Shown here piece by piece: positions 36,505 through 45,242 of a DNA stretch of 64,000 nt. The notes under the pieces are model-generated. The model did no database searches. It was not told the origin of the DNA and saw only the letters and a program-made list of their open reading frames with translations. The translations under genes were made by a program, and so were the position numbers. Position 1 is the stretch's first letter, and each line of letters starts with the position of its first letter. This stretch comes from Actinokineospora auranticolor (lineage in GTDB: Bacteria > Actinomycetota > Actinomycetes > Mycobacteriales > Pseudonocardiaceae). Location of the stretch: positions 1-64,000 of the forward strand of contig NZ_PTIX01000015.1 in assembly GCF_002934265.1 (NCBI RefSeq), written 5' to 3'.

Positions 36505-37473
36505 ATGGACGACGGCTACGCGGTGTTCCCCGGCCTGGACGTCGGCAAGGGCGAGCACCACGCGGTCGGCCTGGACCCGGCAGGGAGGCGGTTGCACGGC
36601 GGGCCGCTGCCCAACAGTGAGCCCAAGCTGCGGGAGGTCTTCGACAAGCTCGCGAAGCTCGGGCGGGTCTTGGTGGTGGTCGACCAGCACAACACGATCG
36701 GCGCGCTGCCGGTCACCGTGGCCCGCGCCTGCGGCCTGGACGTCGCCTACCTGCCCGGCCTGGCCACGCGCGGGATCGCCGACCTCTACCCCGGCAACGC
36801 CAAGACCGACGCCCGCGACGCCTTCGTCATCGCCGACGCCGCCCGCACCCTGCCCCACGCCCTGCGCCGGATCGACGTCGGCGATGACACCCTCGCCGAA
36901 CTGGACGTGCTCATCGGCTTCGACGACGATCTGGCCGCCGAGGCCACCCGGATCAGCAACCGCATCCGCGGCCTGCTCACCGGCCTGCACCCCGCGCTGG
37001 AACGCGTGCTCGGCCCGAGAGCCGCCCACCCCGCGACGCTGGAGATCCTGTCCCGCCCGGCGGCCCGATCGGCTGCCCGGGTCCTGACCTCCATGCCCGG
37101 CATCGGGGTCAGGACCGCCGCCCGCATCCTGCTCGAAGTCGGCGACGCCTCCGCGTTCAAGTCCTCCGCGCACCTGGCCGCCTACGCGGGCATCGCTCCC
37201 GTCACCCGCACCTCCGGCACCAGCATCAAGGGCGAACACCCCGCGAGATCCGGCAACCGCAAACTCAAACGCGCGTTCTTCCTCTCCGCTTTCGCCGCCC
37301 TGCACGACCCCGCCGGCCGCACCTACTACGACCGGCAACGAGCCGAGGGCAAGAAGCACAACGCCGCCCTCATCCGCCTCGCCCGACGCCGCCGCGACGT
37401 CCTGTTCGCCATGCTCCGCAACAGCGCCCACTACCGCCACACCGAACCCGCCCACACCGCCATCGCGGCTTGA
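36505..37473 (+). CDS. IS110-family transposase with internal deletion
   Basis: The 322-residue product has the N-terminal RuvC-like DEDD domain (FPGLDVGKGEHHA, VLVVVDQ, YPGNAKTDARDAFVIADAAR) and the C-terminal Tnp-20 domain (LTSMPGIGVRTAARILLEVG, then SGNRKLKRAFFLSAFAAL). Related actinobacterial transposases are about 400 residues. The segment between LEILSR and VLTSMPG, normally about 80 residues with a coiled coil, is reduced to a few residues (PAARSAAR) without loss of frame. The ATG at 36505 follows GAGGA. The catalytic residues of both halves seem present, but a normal assembly is unlikely. Confidence 0.88.
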   Translation: MDDGYAVFPGLDVGKGEHHAVGLDPAGRRLHGGPLPNSEPKLREVFDKLAKLGRVLVVVDQHNTIGALPVTVARACGLDVAYLPGLATRGIADLYPGNAKTDARDAFVIADAARTLPHALRRIDVGDDTLAELDVLIGFDDDLAAEATRISNRIRGLLTGLHPALERVLGPRAAHPATLEILSRPAARSAARVLTSMPGIGVRTAARILLEVGDASAFKSSAHLAAYAGIAPVTRTSGTSIKGEHPARSGNRKLKRAFFLSAFAALHDPAGRTYYDRQRAEGKKHNAALIRLARRRRDVLFAMLRNSAHYRHTEPAHTAIAA

Positions 37474-37621
37474 CAACCCCATAGGGACACCCCGGAGGAG
37501 GGCGGGGGCTGCGCTCGATTCGGGCGGTGGGGTTCAAAAGGTCGTTGACCGGGTCCGTCGAGGGTGGGGGGCGCTCAGGCGGCGGCGTCCGGGCCGGGGA
37601 ATCCCCGGCCCGGACCGCGGG

Positions 37622-37846
37622 TCACTTGGCCGACTGCTCGAGGTGCAGCAGGGCGGCGGCGAGGGTGAAGTACTTGCTGCTCGCCAGGTCGCGGACGGTC
37701 TTGATGCCGAAGGCCGCGGCCAGCTTCTCCGCGTCGCCCTCGCTGACGCCCGCGAGCGCGGCCACGGGCGCGTCGAGCACCTCGGTCAGGCTCAGTTCCT
37801 CGTAGGCCTTGTCGAGCTGCTTGGCCAAGTCCACCGAGATCGCCAC
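37622..37846 (-). CDS. Small helix-hairpin-helix-like protein
   Basis: The 74-residue product is predicted to be all helical. LTEVLDAPVAALAGVSEGDA, then EKLAAAFGIKTVRDLASSKY resembles a helix-hairpin-helix or SAM-like pattern, as in short DNA- or protein-binding modules. GGAAAGGAACACC lies upstream of the ATG. It is a standalone gene between the insertion sequence and an unknown gene. The ALAGVSEGDAEKLA element is the HhH-like part. The function is unknown. Confidence 0.75.
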   Translation of the reverse strand: MAISVDLAKQLDKAYEELSLTEVLDAPVAALAGVSEGDAEKLAAAFGIKTVRDLASSKYFTLAAALLHLEQSAK

Positions 37847-38018
37847 AGCGGTGTTCCTTTCCTGGGGTGGGGAGTCGAAGTTGACCGCGCCACCCTATCG
37901 AGGGGCCTCGACCGCGTGACGGCGGTCGGGGTCGTCACCGATTGTCTACCGTCGACGGGTAACGCCCGGTGCCGTGCGCCGATGCAGTGGTCGGATTCCA
38001 GCGAGCGGAGACCCGACG

Positions 38019-38819
38019 ATGAGCGCGCCCCAGGCCCGACCCCAGGTGGGCAACTACTTCCGGTTCCTGCTGCCCGACGGGTGGACGGTGCAGGAGAACG
38101 CGAACATGCTGTGCCTGAACTCCCCGGACCAGCAGGCGGCGATCATGACCGTCGGTCTGGTGGGGATGTTCCAACCGTTCACCCCGGACCAGTTCGCCGA
38201 CTACGCCCTGCGGCTGCAGGGCATGCCGGTCACCGCGTGGCACTCGGGTCGCCCGGTCCCGCCACCGCCCGGCGCGACCGCGGCGGGTCTGTTCGAGTTG
38301 ACCTACGCGATCGGCCCGATCGCCTGCCACGCCGTCGTTGTCTCCCAGGTGACCCACGGCTACGGGCAGTGCGACGCGTCGATCACCATGGCCGCCGCCC
38401 AGGTCCCGTCCTGGCCCGCCTACCGCGAGTGGCTGCCGGACGTCGCGGCGCACGTCGCCCCGGCCGGTTCGCAGACCTACGGCGCGGGCGCGCTGGCCCG
38501 GCAGAACCTGGACAACTCCATCGCGTTGGGACAGCGGTTCCACGAGGTCGACGACCACGGTCAGCAGCGCTGGCAGGAGGTCGTCGACCAGCGCTGGCGG
38601 TCCGACGAGCGGCGCGGTTTCGAGTTCCGCGAGGCACTGGGGAACGTCGACACCCGGGTCGACCCGTACGACAACAACCGGCCGGTCGAGCTGAGCACCC
38701 GGTACCGCTTCTACTGGGTCAACCGCCAGGGCGACATCCGCGGCAGCGACGACCCCAACTACGACCCCCGCGTCGGTTCCACCGACGAGTGGACGGTCAT
38801 GCCCCGCTACCGCCCCTGA
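38019..38819 (+). CDS. Conserved-looking protein of unknown function
   Basis: The 266-residue soluble protein has no signal peptide. Its N-terminal half (NYFRFLLPDGWTVQENANML) looks like a lipoprotein- or PsbP-like beta domain. The C-terminal part (STRYRFYWVNRQGDIRGSDD, then WTVMPRYRP) is a W-x-N-x-x-G-x-I type module seen at the end of bacterial proteins with the same kind of N-terminus. GGAG precedes the ATG. The next gene on the strand, 98 bases downstream, encodes a papain-like protein, and the two may act together. No function is known to me. Confidence 0.7.
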   Translation: MSAPQARPQVGNYFRFLLPDGWTVQENANMLCLNSPDQQAAIMTVGLVGMFQPFTPDQFADYALRLQGMPVTAWHSGRPVPPPPGATAAGLFELTYAIGPIACHAVVVSQVTHGYGQCDASITMAAAQVPSWPAYREWLPDVAAHVAPAGSQTYGAGALARQNLDNSIALGQRFHEVDDHGQQRWQEVVDQRWRSDERRGFEFREALGNVDTRVDPYDNNRPVELSTRYRFYWVNRQGDIRGSDDPNYDPRVGSTDEWTVMPRYRP

Positions 38820-38917
38820 CCCGGGGGGCGTTCGGACGATCTTGTGACCACCCCGTCACGGCCGAAGTGGATCAAGCGATGTGCTGGCTGTCCGGCCGAC
38901 GACGCGGAGGTCCACCC

Positions 38918-39556
38918 ATGCGCTTCTCCAACAGCAACAGCTTCTACGGCGACCCGGTGGCCGATGTGGAACCGTACCGCGACCTGGTGCTGGCCAACGT
39001 CACCGACCTGGGCCAGTTCGCGGGCGGTCAGCCCGTCGTGTTCACCTGGGACAACCCGACCAAGCACCAGATCGAGTACGTGGAGGTCACCCGCGCCGAC
39101 TACGAGGCGCTGACCGCCGAGATGGAGGTCGAGCCCCCGGCCCCCGCGACGAACACCTACGGCCTCGACGACAACTGCTACTACGTCACCGCCGCCGCCC
39201 TCCTCGACACGACCGTCGGCGCCCTCATCACCACCACCGAAACCATGCAGATCCGGGGCGGTGCCTCGGAAGGGGAGATCACCTCGCTGTTCCGCGCCGC
39301 GGGCCTGCGGGCCACCCCCACCACCCTCACCACCTACACCGCGCTGGTCGCGGAGATGCGCCGGGTGGCGGCGGGCAGCCACCGGCGCTTCGCCGTCGCG
39401 TTCGGCCGCGCGGACGGCAGCGGGCACGCCGTGGTCGGCGAGGTCATGGGCGCGGACACGGGCGAGGTCCGCTTCCGCGACCACCAGGTCACCGAGGGCG
39501 CGGACGCCACGACCGACGTGTCGGCGGGCGTGCTCTTCGTGCTGTACCCGCAGTAG
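38918..39556 (+). CDS. Papain-like cysteine-peptidase-fold protein (possible toxin or effector)
   Basis: The 212-residue product has a candidate catalytic triad: Cys87 in YGLDDNCYYVTAAALL, His170 in GSGHAVVGEV and Asp188 in EVRFRDHQ. The order and spacing are those of papain-like toxin domains and bacterial C39-type folds. No signal peptide is seen. The ATG at 38918 has GGAGG upstream; an in-frame ATG at 38879 has none. It follows the unknown protein at 38019. The fold is inferred from three short motifs. The product could be a protease, transglutaminase or deamidase. Confidence 0.6.
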   Translation: MRFSNSNSFYGDPVADVEPYRDLVLANVTDLGQFAGGQPVVFTWDNPTKHQIEYVEVTRADYEALTAEMEVEPPAPATNTYGLDDNCYYVTAAALLDTTVGALITTTETMQIRGGASEGEITSLFRAAGLRATPTTLTTYTALVAEMRRVAAGSHRRFAVAFGRADGSGHAVVGEVMGADTGEVRFRDHQVTEGADATTDVSAGVLFVLYPQ

Positions 39557-39612
39557 CCGCCGCGCCACCGGTTCCGGCCCGGGGGAGCCGGAACCGAGCG
39601 TCCTCTGTGGAG

Positions 39613-42048
39613 TTACCGGCACTGGGTCGCGTCGGCGTTCACGATGAGCACGCACTCCGGCGGGCGGGCGAAGTCCCGCACGTCCGGGAGCCGCAACAGC
39701 GCGAGTGGCCGGCCGCCGGTCAGGTCGCGCAGGCCCGCGCACAGCGGTGTCGCCCGGGTGGTGCCGTCCGACAGGCAATCCCGGTTGCGCAGGACCGTCA
39801 GCGGACCCAGCGACACGTACGTGATGGACTTGCCGCTGTACTTCGGGTTGGCGCGCTTCGCCTGCTGGGCCACGAAACGGGCCACCGTGTCGTCGCCGAT
39901 CACCGTGGGCAGGTCCTTGCCGCACACGTCGAGCACCTGGTCGAGGAACCTGTCGAAGTCGGGTTGCCTGCCCGCGAAGAAGGCGATCCGGTCGGCCCCG
40001 CACACCGGGTCGACCAGGGCGACGTCGCGCCACAGGCGGAGGTCCTCCGCGCGCACGAGTTGCGCCAGCTCGTCGTGCAACGACGCCAGGTACCCGTCGC
40101 CGTCGACGGATTCGGGCTGGTAGACCGTGAGCGCCTTGCCCGCTTCGGCCGCGTAGCGCTGGACGAGCGCCGCTTCCTGGTGGTTGTCGGGGATGACCTG
40201 GAAGTAGAGGGGTGAGCGGTTGGTCAACCCGGTGCCCGTGAGCGTCGTGCCGACGACGGGCACCCCGAGGTCGCCGAGCCTGGTGATGGCCTGTTCCACG
40301 GAGTCGACCGTCCGGCTCATACCGACCACGCCCAGGACGGACCGGTCCTGCTCCAGCAGCGGCGTGATCAGGTCGACCGCCGTACCGGCCTGGCTCATCA
40401 GGAAACCCGCGTTCGCGATGACCACCCGCAGCACCGGGGTGGGGTGGTCGCTCGGCTGGTTGGCCCACGCCTGGAGCAGGAGCAGTCCGGTCAGCTGCTC
40501 GACCGTGGAGTCGTCCGCGCCAACCTGGCCCTCCGGTTTGGTCAGTTCCGAGAGGTAGATGACGCTGACCAGCGGCCGGGCGGGCGACTCGGCGTGCAGG
40601 CGCGCGGCCGTCTCGTTCATCTCGAACACCGCGCGTTGCGCGGTCCGCATCCAGTCGCTGTCGCCGAAGGTCTGGCCCGACCGGTCGCTGTAGCCGACGC
40701 ACTCCACGCCGATGGGGGTGTCGACCAACCGCACGCTCACCCCGATCCCCAGCTCGGGGAGGCCTGTGCCCAGCCAGCGCGGCACATACCAGAGGCCGGC
40801 GGCGGTGAGCAGGCCGCCCACCACCACGGTGGTGACCACCCGGGTCGTCGCCTTGCGGACGAGCGGCGAGACCGGCCGGGGCCGCGGGTACCCGATGTCC
40901 GACCACGCGGTCTCGTCGTGGTCCTCGACCGGCCCGGTCGGCGTCGTCCGGCATCCCGACGACCACGAACCGGGCGTCGTCGTGCAGGAACTGCCGCCGC
41001 TCGGGCAACCGCCGCGCCCACGCGGCGAGCGCGCCGGGCAGCCGGTGCACCGGCTCCACCTCGGTGGGCAGCCAGTCGGGCGGCTTGTCGGCGGTGGCGA
41101 CGAACAGCACCGGATCCGGCTCGGTCGACCGGTCGCGCACGTCGTTGACCAGCTTCAGCAACTCCCACCCGCCGTTGTCCTCGGTCAGGCCGGTGAGCAG
41201 GACGAGCACGTGCGCGGTGCGCCGCCCCCGCCGCAGGCGCCAGGTCCCGGTGCCGAACTCGCGGCGCAGGTCCTCGAGGAAGGCGTGCACCAGCAGCAGC
41301 TTCAGCTCGTAGCGGGCGTCGTCGCGGCCGCTCGCCTCGGTGAGCCACTCGGCGAACCCGACGAAGGACTCGGAGTGGCCGGGGGAGAGGACCGGTTGGC
41401 GCCGCAGCCACGACCGCTCCCGTCCCACGCGGACCCACCACTGGAACCGCAGCGCGCGGGTGGCCGCGCGCGGTGTGAACGCCACACCGGGCGCGGACAC
41501 CCGCGTCGGCTCGCCCGGTTCGAGCGCGTTGCCGGGGCGGGCCCGGTGCCACCACCGCAGGAAGGTCGTGATCGCGGCGCGCTCGTCGACACCGTGATTC
41601 GACGGCGTGGTCCGGCGGAAAGCCACTCGACGAATCCGAACATGCGGAACCGTCGAATTCGCTGGTTGCCGAACCGGTCCGCGGCGAGGCTCCGGCGCAG
41701 CGCGGTCAGCAGCGGGAGCAGCCTTTCTTCCGGCACCGTCCCGCTTTCCGGCGCGGTCCTGGCACCGGCGGCGCGGATGTCCGCGCTCGCCTTGTCGACC
41801 TCGAGCGTGGCGTGCAGCACTTTGGGTGGTGCCGCCCGGCTCAGGAGGTTTTCCAGGAACCGCGCCCATTGGCAGGCGTCGTCGCCGATCAGGCACACCA
41901 GCGGGAGAGCGCGCTCCCGGCTGCGGTTCCAGCTGGTGCGCTCGCTGGGGTACGGCTTCTCGTCCACCCGGAACGGCCGTGGCCGGTTCACGAGCGTTTG
42001 CACGGTGTTGAGCAAAGTGCTGAGTCCACGGAAGACAGCCCCTCCCAC
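39613..42048 (-). pseudogene. Large protein with periplasmic-binding-like domain, two frameshifts
   Basis: A GTG at 42048 opens a frame with LPLVCLIGDDACQWARFLEN. At about 41600 the continuation (DERAAITTFLRWWHRARPGN, then AHVLVLLTGLTEDNGGWELL) is in the next frame. At about 40930 a second shift leads to a transmembrane helix (TTVVVGGLLTAAGLWYVP). A type-1 periplasmic-binding-like domain follows, with VSVIYLSELTKPEG, LGVVGMSRTVDSVEQAI and VPVVGTTLTGTG, ending at 39613. Joined, the parts give about 810 residues. The N-terminal part resembles an NTPase-type module, but no P-loop is seen. The gene is probably inactive. Confidence 0.7.
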
Positions 42049-42329
42049 CGTACCGCCTTTCTCCAGCGCGCCCGGCCTGGGCCGTGTCTTCCGGTGGCGT
42101 GCGGAAGCGACGGCGGTGGGCCAGATGGGTTCTACCCCCGAGACTGCCACCACCGCGGACGTCGCCGCAATGGACCCGACGCACCGTCCGAAATTGCCGA
42201 CCGTCCATTTGGGGGGGCGCATCGCCGTGTGGACGAATTCGGATCCGATTTCCGATATGCGAAATGCCGGGCCTGGTGGTAAATGAACCTTGCAAATCTC
42301 TCGGTACGCTCGCGGATTCGAGAAATCGG

Positions 42330-43211
42330 TCAAATAGTGGACAGGCGCGCCACGAGAGCGGTGAGGGCCTGGCCCAGGGGCAGGTCCACGCGGACTGCGG
42401 CGTGGGTGTCGCCGCGGGTCGGGCCGCGGGTGATGATCAGGACCGGGATGCCGTTCGACGCCGCCCGGCGGACGAAGCGGAGGCCGGACATGACGGTCAG
42501 GGACGAGCCCAGCACCAGGAGGGCGGCCGCGTCGTCGACGAGGGAGTTGCAGCGCTCCACGCGGCGTTTCGGGACGTTTTCGCCGAAGAAGACCACGTCC
42601 GGTTTGAGCGCGTCGCTGCCGCAGGCGGGGCAGTCGACCAGGTGGAAGGCGCGCACGGCGGAGTCGGGCAGGTCCACGTCGCCGTCGGGGTTGATGCTCG
42701 TGGCCGTCGAGCTGAACGCGGGGTTCGCGGCGCGGAGGCGCTCGTCGTGGGCCGCGCGGGGCGTGACCGCGCCGCACCCCAGGCAGGTGACGCGATCGAG
42801 GCCGCCGTGCAGCTCGATCACCCCGGGCGTGCCCGCCGCCTGGTGCAGGCCGTCGACGTTCTGGGTGATGACGCCGGTGACCAGGCCCGCCCGGTGCAGG
42901 TCCGTGACGGCGCGGTGGCCGTCGTTGGGCTCGGCGTTCGCCATCACGCGGTACCCGATGTGGCTGCGGGCCCAGTAGCGCCTGCGCGCGTCCGAACCCG
43001 CGACGAACTCGTCGTAGGTCATCGGCGTGTACTTGCGCAGGCTGCCCTCGGCGCCCCGGTAGTCGGGGATGCCGGACTCGGTCGACAGCCCGGCCCCGCT
43101 GAGCACCACCACCCGTCCCCGGCCGACGACGTCGACCACCTCGTCCAGGCTGGTCGTCCTGGGCAGGGGCGCCCCCACGGCGGTCCAGCTCAGCGTGGGG
43201 CGTGTGCGCAT
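42330..43211 (-). CDS. Sir2-family NAD-dependent protein deacylase
   Basis: The 293-residue sirtuin has the NAD-binding GAGLSTESGIPDYRG (about residue 38), QNVDGLH, and the catalytic-His segment IELHGGLDRVTCLGCG. Its zinc-binding Cys pairs are in CLGCG and CPACG, and the later NAD motif LVLGSSLTVMSG is present. It would remove acyl groups from lysines of cytoplasmic proteins and release O-acyl-ADP-ribose. It stands alone between the frameshifted gene and the decarboxylase. The target proteins are unknown. Confidence 0.95.
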   Translation of the reverse strand: MRTRPTLSWTAVGAPLPRTTSLDEVVDVVGRGRVVVLSGAGLSTESGIPDYRGAEGSLRKYTPMTYDEFVAGSDARRRYWARSHIGYRVMANAEPNDGHRAVTDLHRAGLVTGVITQNVDGLHQAAGTPGVIELHGGLDRVTCLGCGAVTPRAAHDERLRAANPAFSSTATSINPDGDVDLPDSAVRAFHLVDCPACGSDALKPDVVFFGENVPKRRVERCNSLVDDAAALLVLGSSLTVMSGLRFVRRAASNGIPVLIITRGPTRGDTHAAVRVDLPLGQALTALVARLSTI

Positions 43212-43284
43212 GGACCCACCTTACGTGGGCCCGCGTCGCGGGGAGGGTTCCCCGGGTCCCGCGCGGTGCGGGACCCGGGGGCCG

Positions 43285-44928
43285 TCAGGCGTGCGAGGGG
43301 TGACCGGTGATGGGGATGTCGACCAGCAGCGGCCCGGCGGACTGGGTGGACTTGGCGACGATCTCCGTCAGGTGCGCCAGGTCCGTCGGCCGCACCGAGG
43401 GCACGCCGAAGAACTCGGCGGCCTTGGTGAAGTCCAACCTGGACGGTGTGAGGTCGAGGCCGGGGTAGTTCCCGGTGACGGTCGCCCGGCTGTGCCAGCT
43501 GTCCAAAGTGTCCTTGAGCGTGCGGTACTCGCCGTTGTTCATCACCAGGAACGTCACCGGCGCCTGCTCCCGCGCCGCGCTCCACAGCCCCTGGAGGCCG
43601 AACATCGTGCACCCGTCGCCGAGCAGGGCGACGACCGGGCGGTCGGTGCCCATCGCGGTGCCGATGGCGGCGCCGACGCCCCAGCCGAGGCCGCCGCCGA
43701 CGGTGTGCACCAGGCCGCCGGGGCGGTCGAAGCTCATGACCTTGCGGAACAGCACACCGCTGGTGATGGCCTCGTCGATGACCACCACGTCCTCCGGCAG
43801 CCCCGCCACGATGGCGTGCACGGCGGCGAACGGGTCGAACGGCGCCGGGCCGTAGACCGCGCGGGCCGCCGCGTCGTGCTCCGCCACGCGGGTCCGGTGG
43901 CGCGCCGCCGAGGCCTCGACCCGCTCGGCCGCCCGCGGCGCCGGGCCGCCGATGGCGTCGGCGAGCAGGCCGAGGGTCGCCTTGATGCCGCCGACGAGCC
44001 CGAGCGCGACCCCGAAGTTGCGGCCCGGCTCGGCGTGGTCGGAGTCCAGCTGGATGACCGCCGTGGACTCCGGGATGGGCGAGACCGGCGTGTAGTGGTG
44101 CGGGTTGAACGCGTGCGCGCCCGCGATGAACACGACGTCGTGGCCGGTCAGCGCCTTGTTGACGGCGGCGTTGACCGGCGGCAGCGGCCCGGCGTGCAGG
44201 GGGTGCGCGTACGGGAAGTCCACCGCGTCGTGCATCGGCTGGTGGAAGACGGTGGCGCCGAGCGCCTCGGCCACCGCGATCAGCTCGGCCGTCGCGCCCT
44301 CGCGGCCGACGCCGTCCCCGGCCACGATCGCCGGGTTCGCCGCGTCGAGCAGCATCCGGGCCGCCTCGGCCACGCCGCCCGCCGCGCCGAGCGGGGCGAA
44401 GGTGGTGCGGGTGGGCAGGTCGACGTCGACGTCCTCGGCGAGCAGGTCCATCGGGATCGACAGCAGCACCGGACCCGCGGGCGGCGCGACCGCGGCGGCG
44501 AACGCGCGGCGCAGCAGCAGCGGCAGGTCGTGGGCGTGCTGGACGTCGAAGGTCTGCTTCACCGCGGCCCGCGCCAGCCCGATGAGGTCACCGGAGAGCA
44601 TCGGGTCCTGGATCAGGTGGCGGCGGTCCTGCTGACCGGCGGTCACCACCAGCGGGGTGCGCGACCGGCCCGCGTTGAGCAGCCCGATCAGCCCGTTCGC
44701 CAGGCCCGCGGCGATGTGCAGGCTGATGAACGCGGGCCTGCCGGTGGCCCGGGCGTAGCCGTCGGCCATCGCGACGACGGCGCACTCGTGCACGCCCATG
44801 ACGTACTCGATGTCGGGGGTGTCGACCAGGGCGTCCAGGAAGGGCAGCTCCGAGGTGCCCGGGTTGCCGAAAACCTTGGTGACGCGTTCCTCGCGCAGGA
44901 CCGCGAGCAGCGCTTCGATGGGCTTCAT
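43285..44928 (-). CDS. mdlC: Thiamine-diphosphate enzyme, benzoylformate decarboxylase-like
   Basis: The 547-residue ThDP enzyme starts with VFGNPGTSELPFLDAL. Counting from the chosen ATG (44928), Ser26, Glu48 and His71 (SLHIAAG) match the Ser26/Glu47/His70 active-site set of benzoylformate decarboxylase. A later His pair in GAHAFNPHHYTP corresponds to His281. The ThDP-binding GDGCTMFGLQGLWSA with MNNGEY is intact. It would decarboxylate an aromatic 2-oxoacid to an aldehyde. An ATG at 44949 is an alternative start. No mandelate-pathway neighbours are visible, so the natural substrate remains open. Confidence 0.8.
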   Translation of the reverse strand: MKPIEALLAVLREERVTKVFGNPGTSELPFLDALVDTPDIEYVMGVHECAVVAMADGYARATGRPAFISLHIAAGLANGLIGLLNAGRSRTPLVVTAGQQDRRHLIQDPMLSGDLIGLARAAVKQTFDVQHAHDLPLLLRRAFAAAVAPPAGPVLLSIPMDLLAEDVDVDLPTRTTFAPLGAAGGVAEAARMLLDAANPAIVAGDGVGREGATAELIAVAEALGATVFHQPMHDAVDFPYAHPLHAGPLPPVNAAVNKALTGHDVVFIAGAHAFNPHHYTPVSPIPESTAVIQLDSDHAEPGRNFGVALGLVGGIKATLGLLADAIGGPAPRAAERVEASAARHRTRVAEHDAAARAVYGPAPFDPFAAVHAIVAGLPEDVVVIDEAITSGVLFRKVMSFDRPGGLVHTVGGGLGWGVGAAIGTAMGTDRPVVALLGDGCTMFGLQGLWSAAREQAPVTFLVMNNGEYRTLKDTLDSWHSRATVTGNYPGLDLTPSRLDFTKAAEFFGVPSVRPTDLAHLTEIVAKSTQSAGPLLVDIPITGHPSHA

Positions 44929-45086
44929 CGGCCCACCGTAACTCTCCATCACCCGTTTGTGGGATAGCTTGTTCGCCCTTTGGGACGAACGTCAACCTCG
45001 AGTTCCCCTCCGCGTGATCAGCGGGATCGGCGGGTCCGACCTAACCTGAAAGACGCGTTCCGTGTCGGTCGAGGTCGGGAGAAGCC

Positions 45087-45242
45087 ATGGAATGGGTCCG
45101 CCGCCACCGCCGTCGAGTGCCGGGCAGCTGGTTCCGCACCACCACCGTCCGCAGCCACCACCGCAGCCGGTCGCGCCTGCTGCCGCTCGCCGGGATCGTC
45201 ATCGCCGTGCTGGTCATCCTCCTGCTCGTCGTGCTGTTCTAG
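45087..45242 (+). CDS. Small single-helix membrane protein, 51 residues
   Basis: The ATG at 45087 after GGGAGA encodes a basic N-terminus (MEWVRRHRRRVPGSWFRTTT). It ends in one strongly hydrophobic helix at the C-terminus (LPLAGIVIAVLVILLLVVLF). The basic, then hydrophobic, composition differs from random GC-rich frames. It would sit in the membrane with a cytoplasmic basic tail. Its stop overlaps the end of the converging regulator gene by 4 bases. The function is unknown. Confidence 0.65.
   Translation: MEWVRRHRRRVPGSWFRTTTVRSHHRSRSRLLPLAGIVIAVLVILLLVVLF

Larger units (their letters stand above)
36279..37491 (+). mobile_element. IS110-family insertion sequence, deletion derivative
   Basis: The element consists of a noncoding left part (36279-36504), the transposase gene and a short right end. 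TGTCCC at 36280 faces GGGACA at 37484 as a weak terminal inverted repeat. ATAGGGACAC occurs at 36404-36413 inside the left noncoding part and again at 37481-37490, just 8 bases after the transposase stop. IS110 elements lack strong inverted repeats and target duplications, so the outer boundaries are estimates. The transposase lacks its central part, so this copy is probably immobile by itself. Confidence 0.6.

Noticed and set aside
36310-37482. A reverse-strand frame opposite the transposase
   Set aside because: Glycine/valine-rich shadow; the IS110 motifs are all on the forward strand.
38807-42295. One uninterrupted 1162-residue reverse-strand protein
   Set aside because: Only its middle third agrees with the real protein; the start and end match homologous-looking sequence in another frame, so the gene is frameshifted and not one frame.
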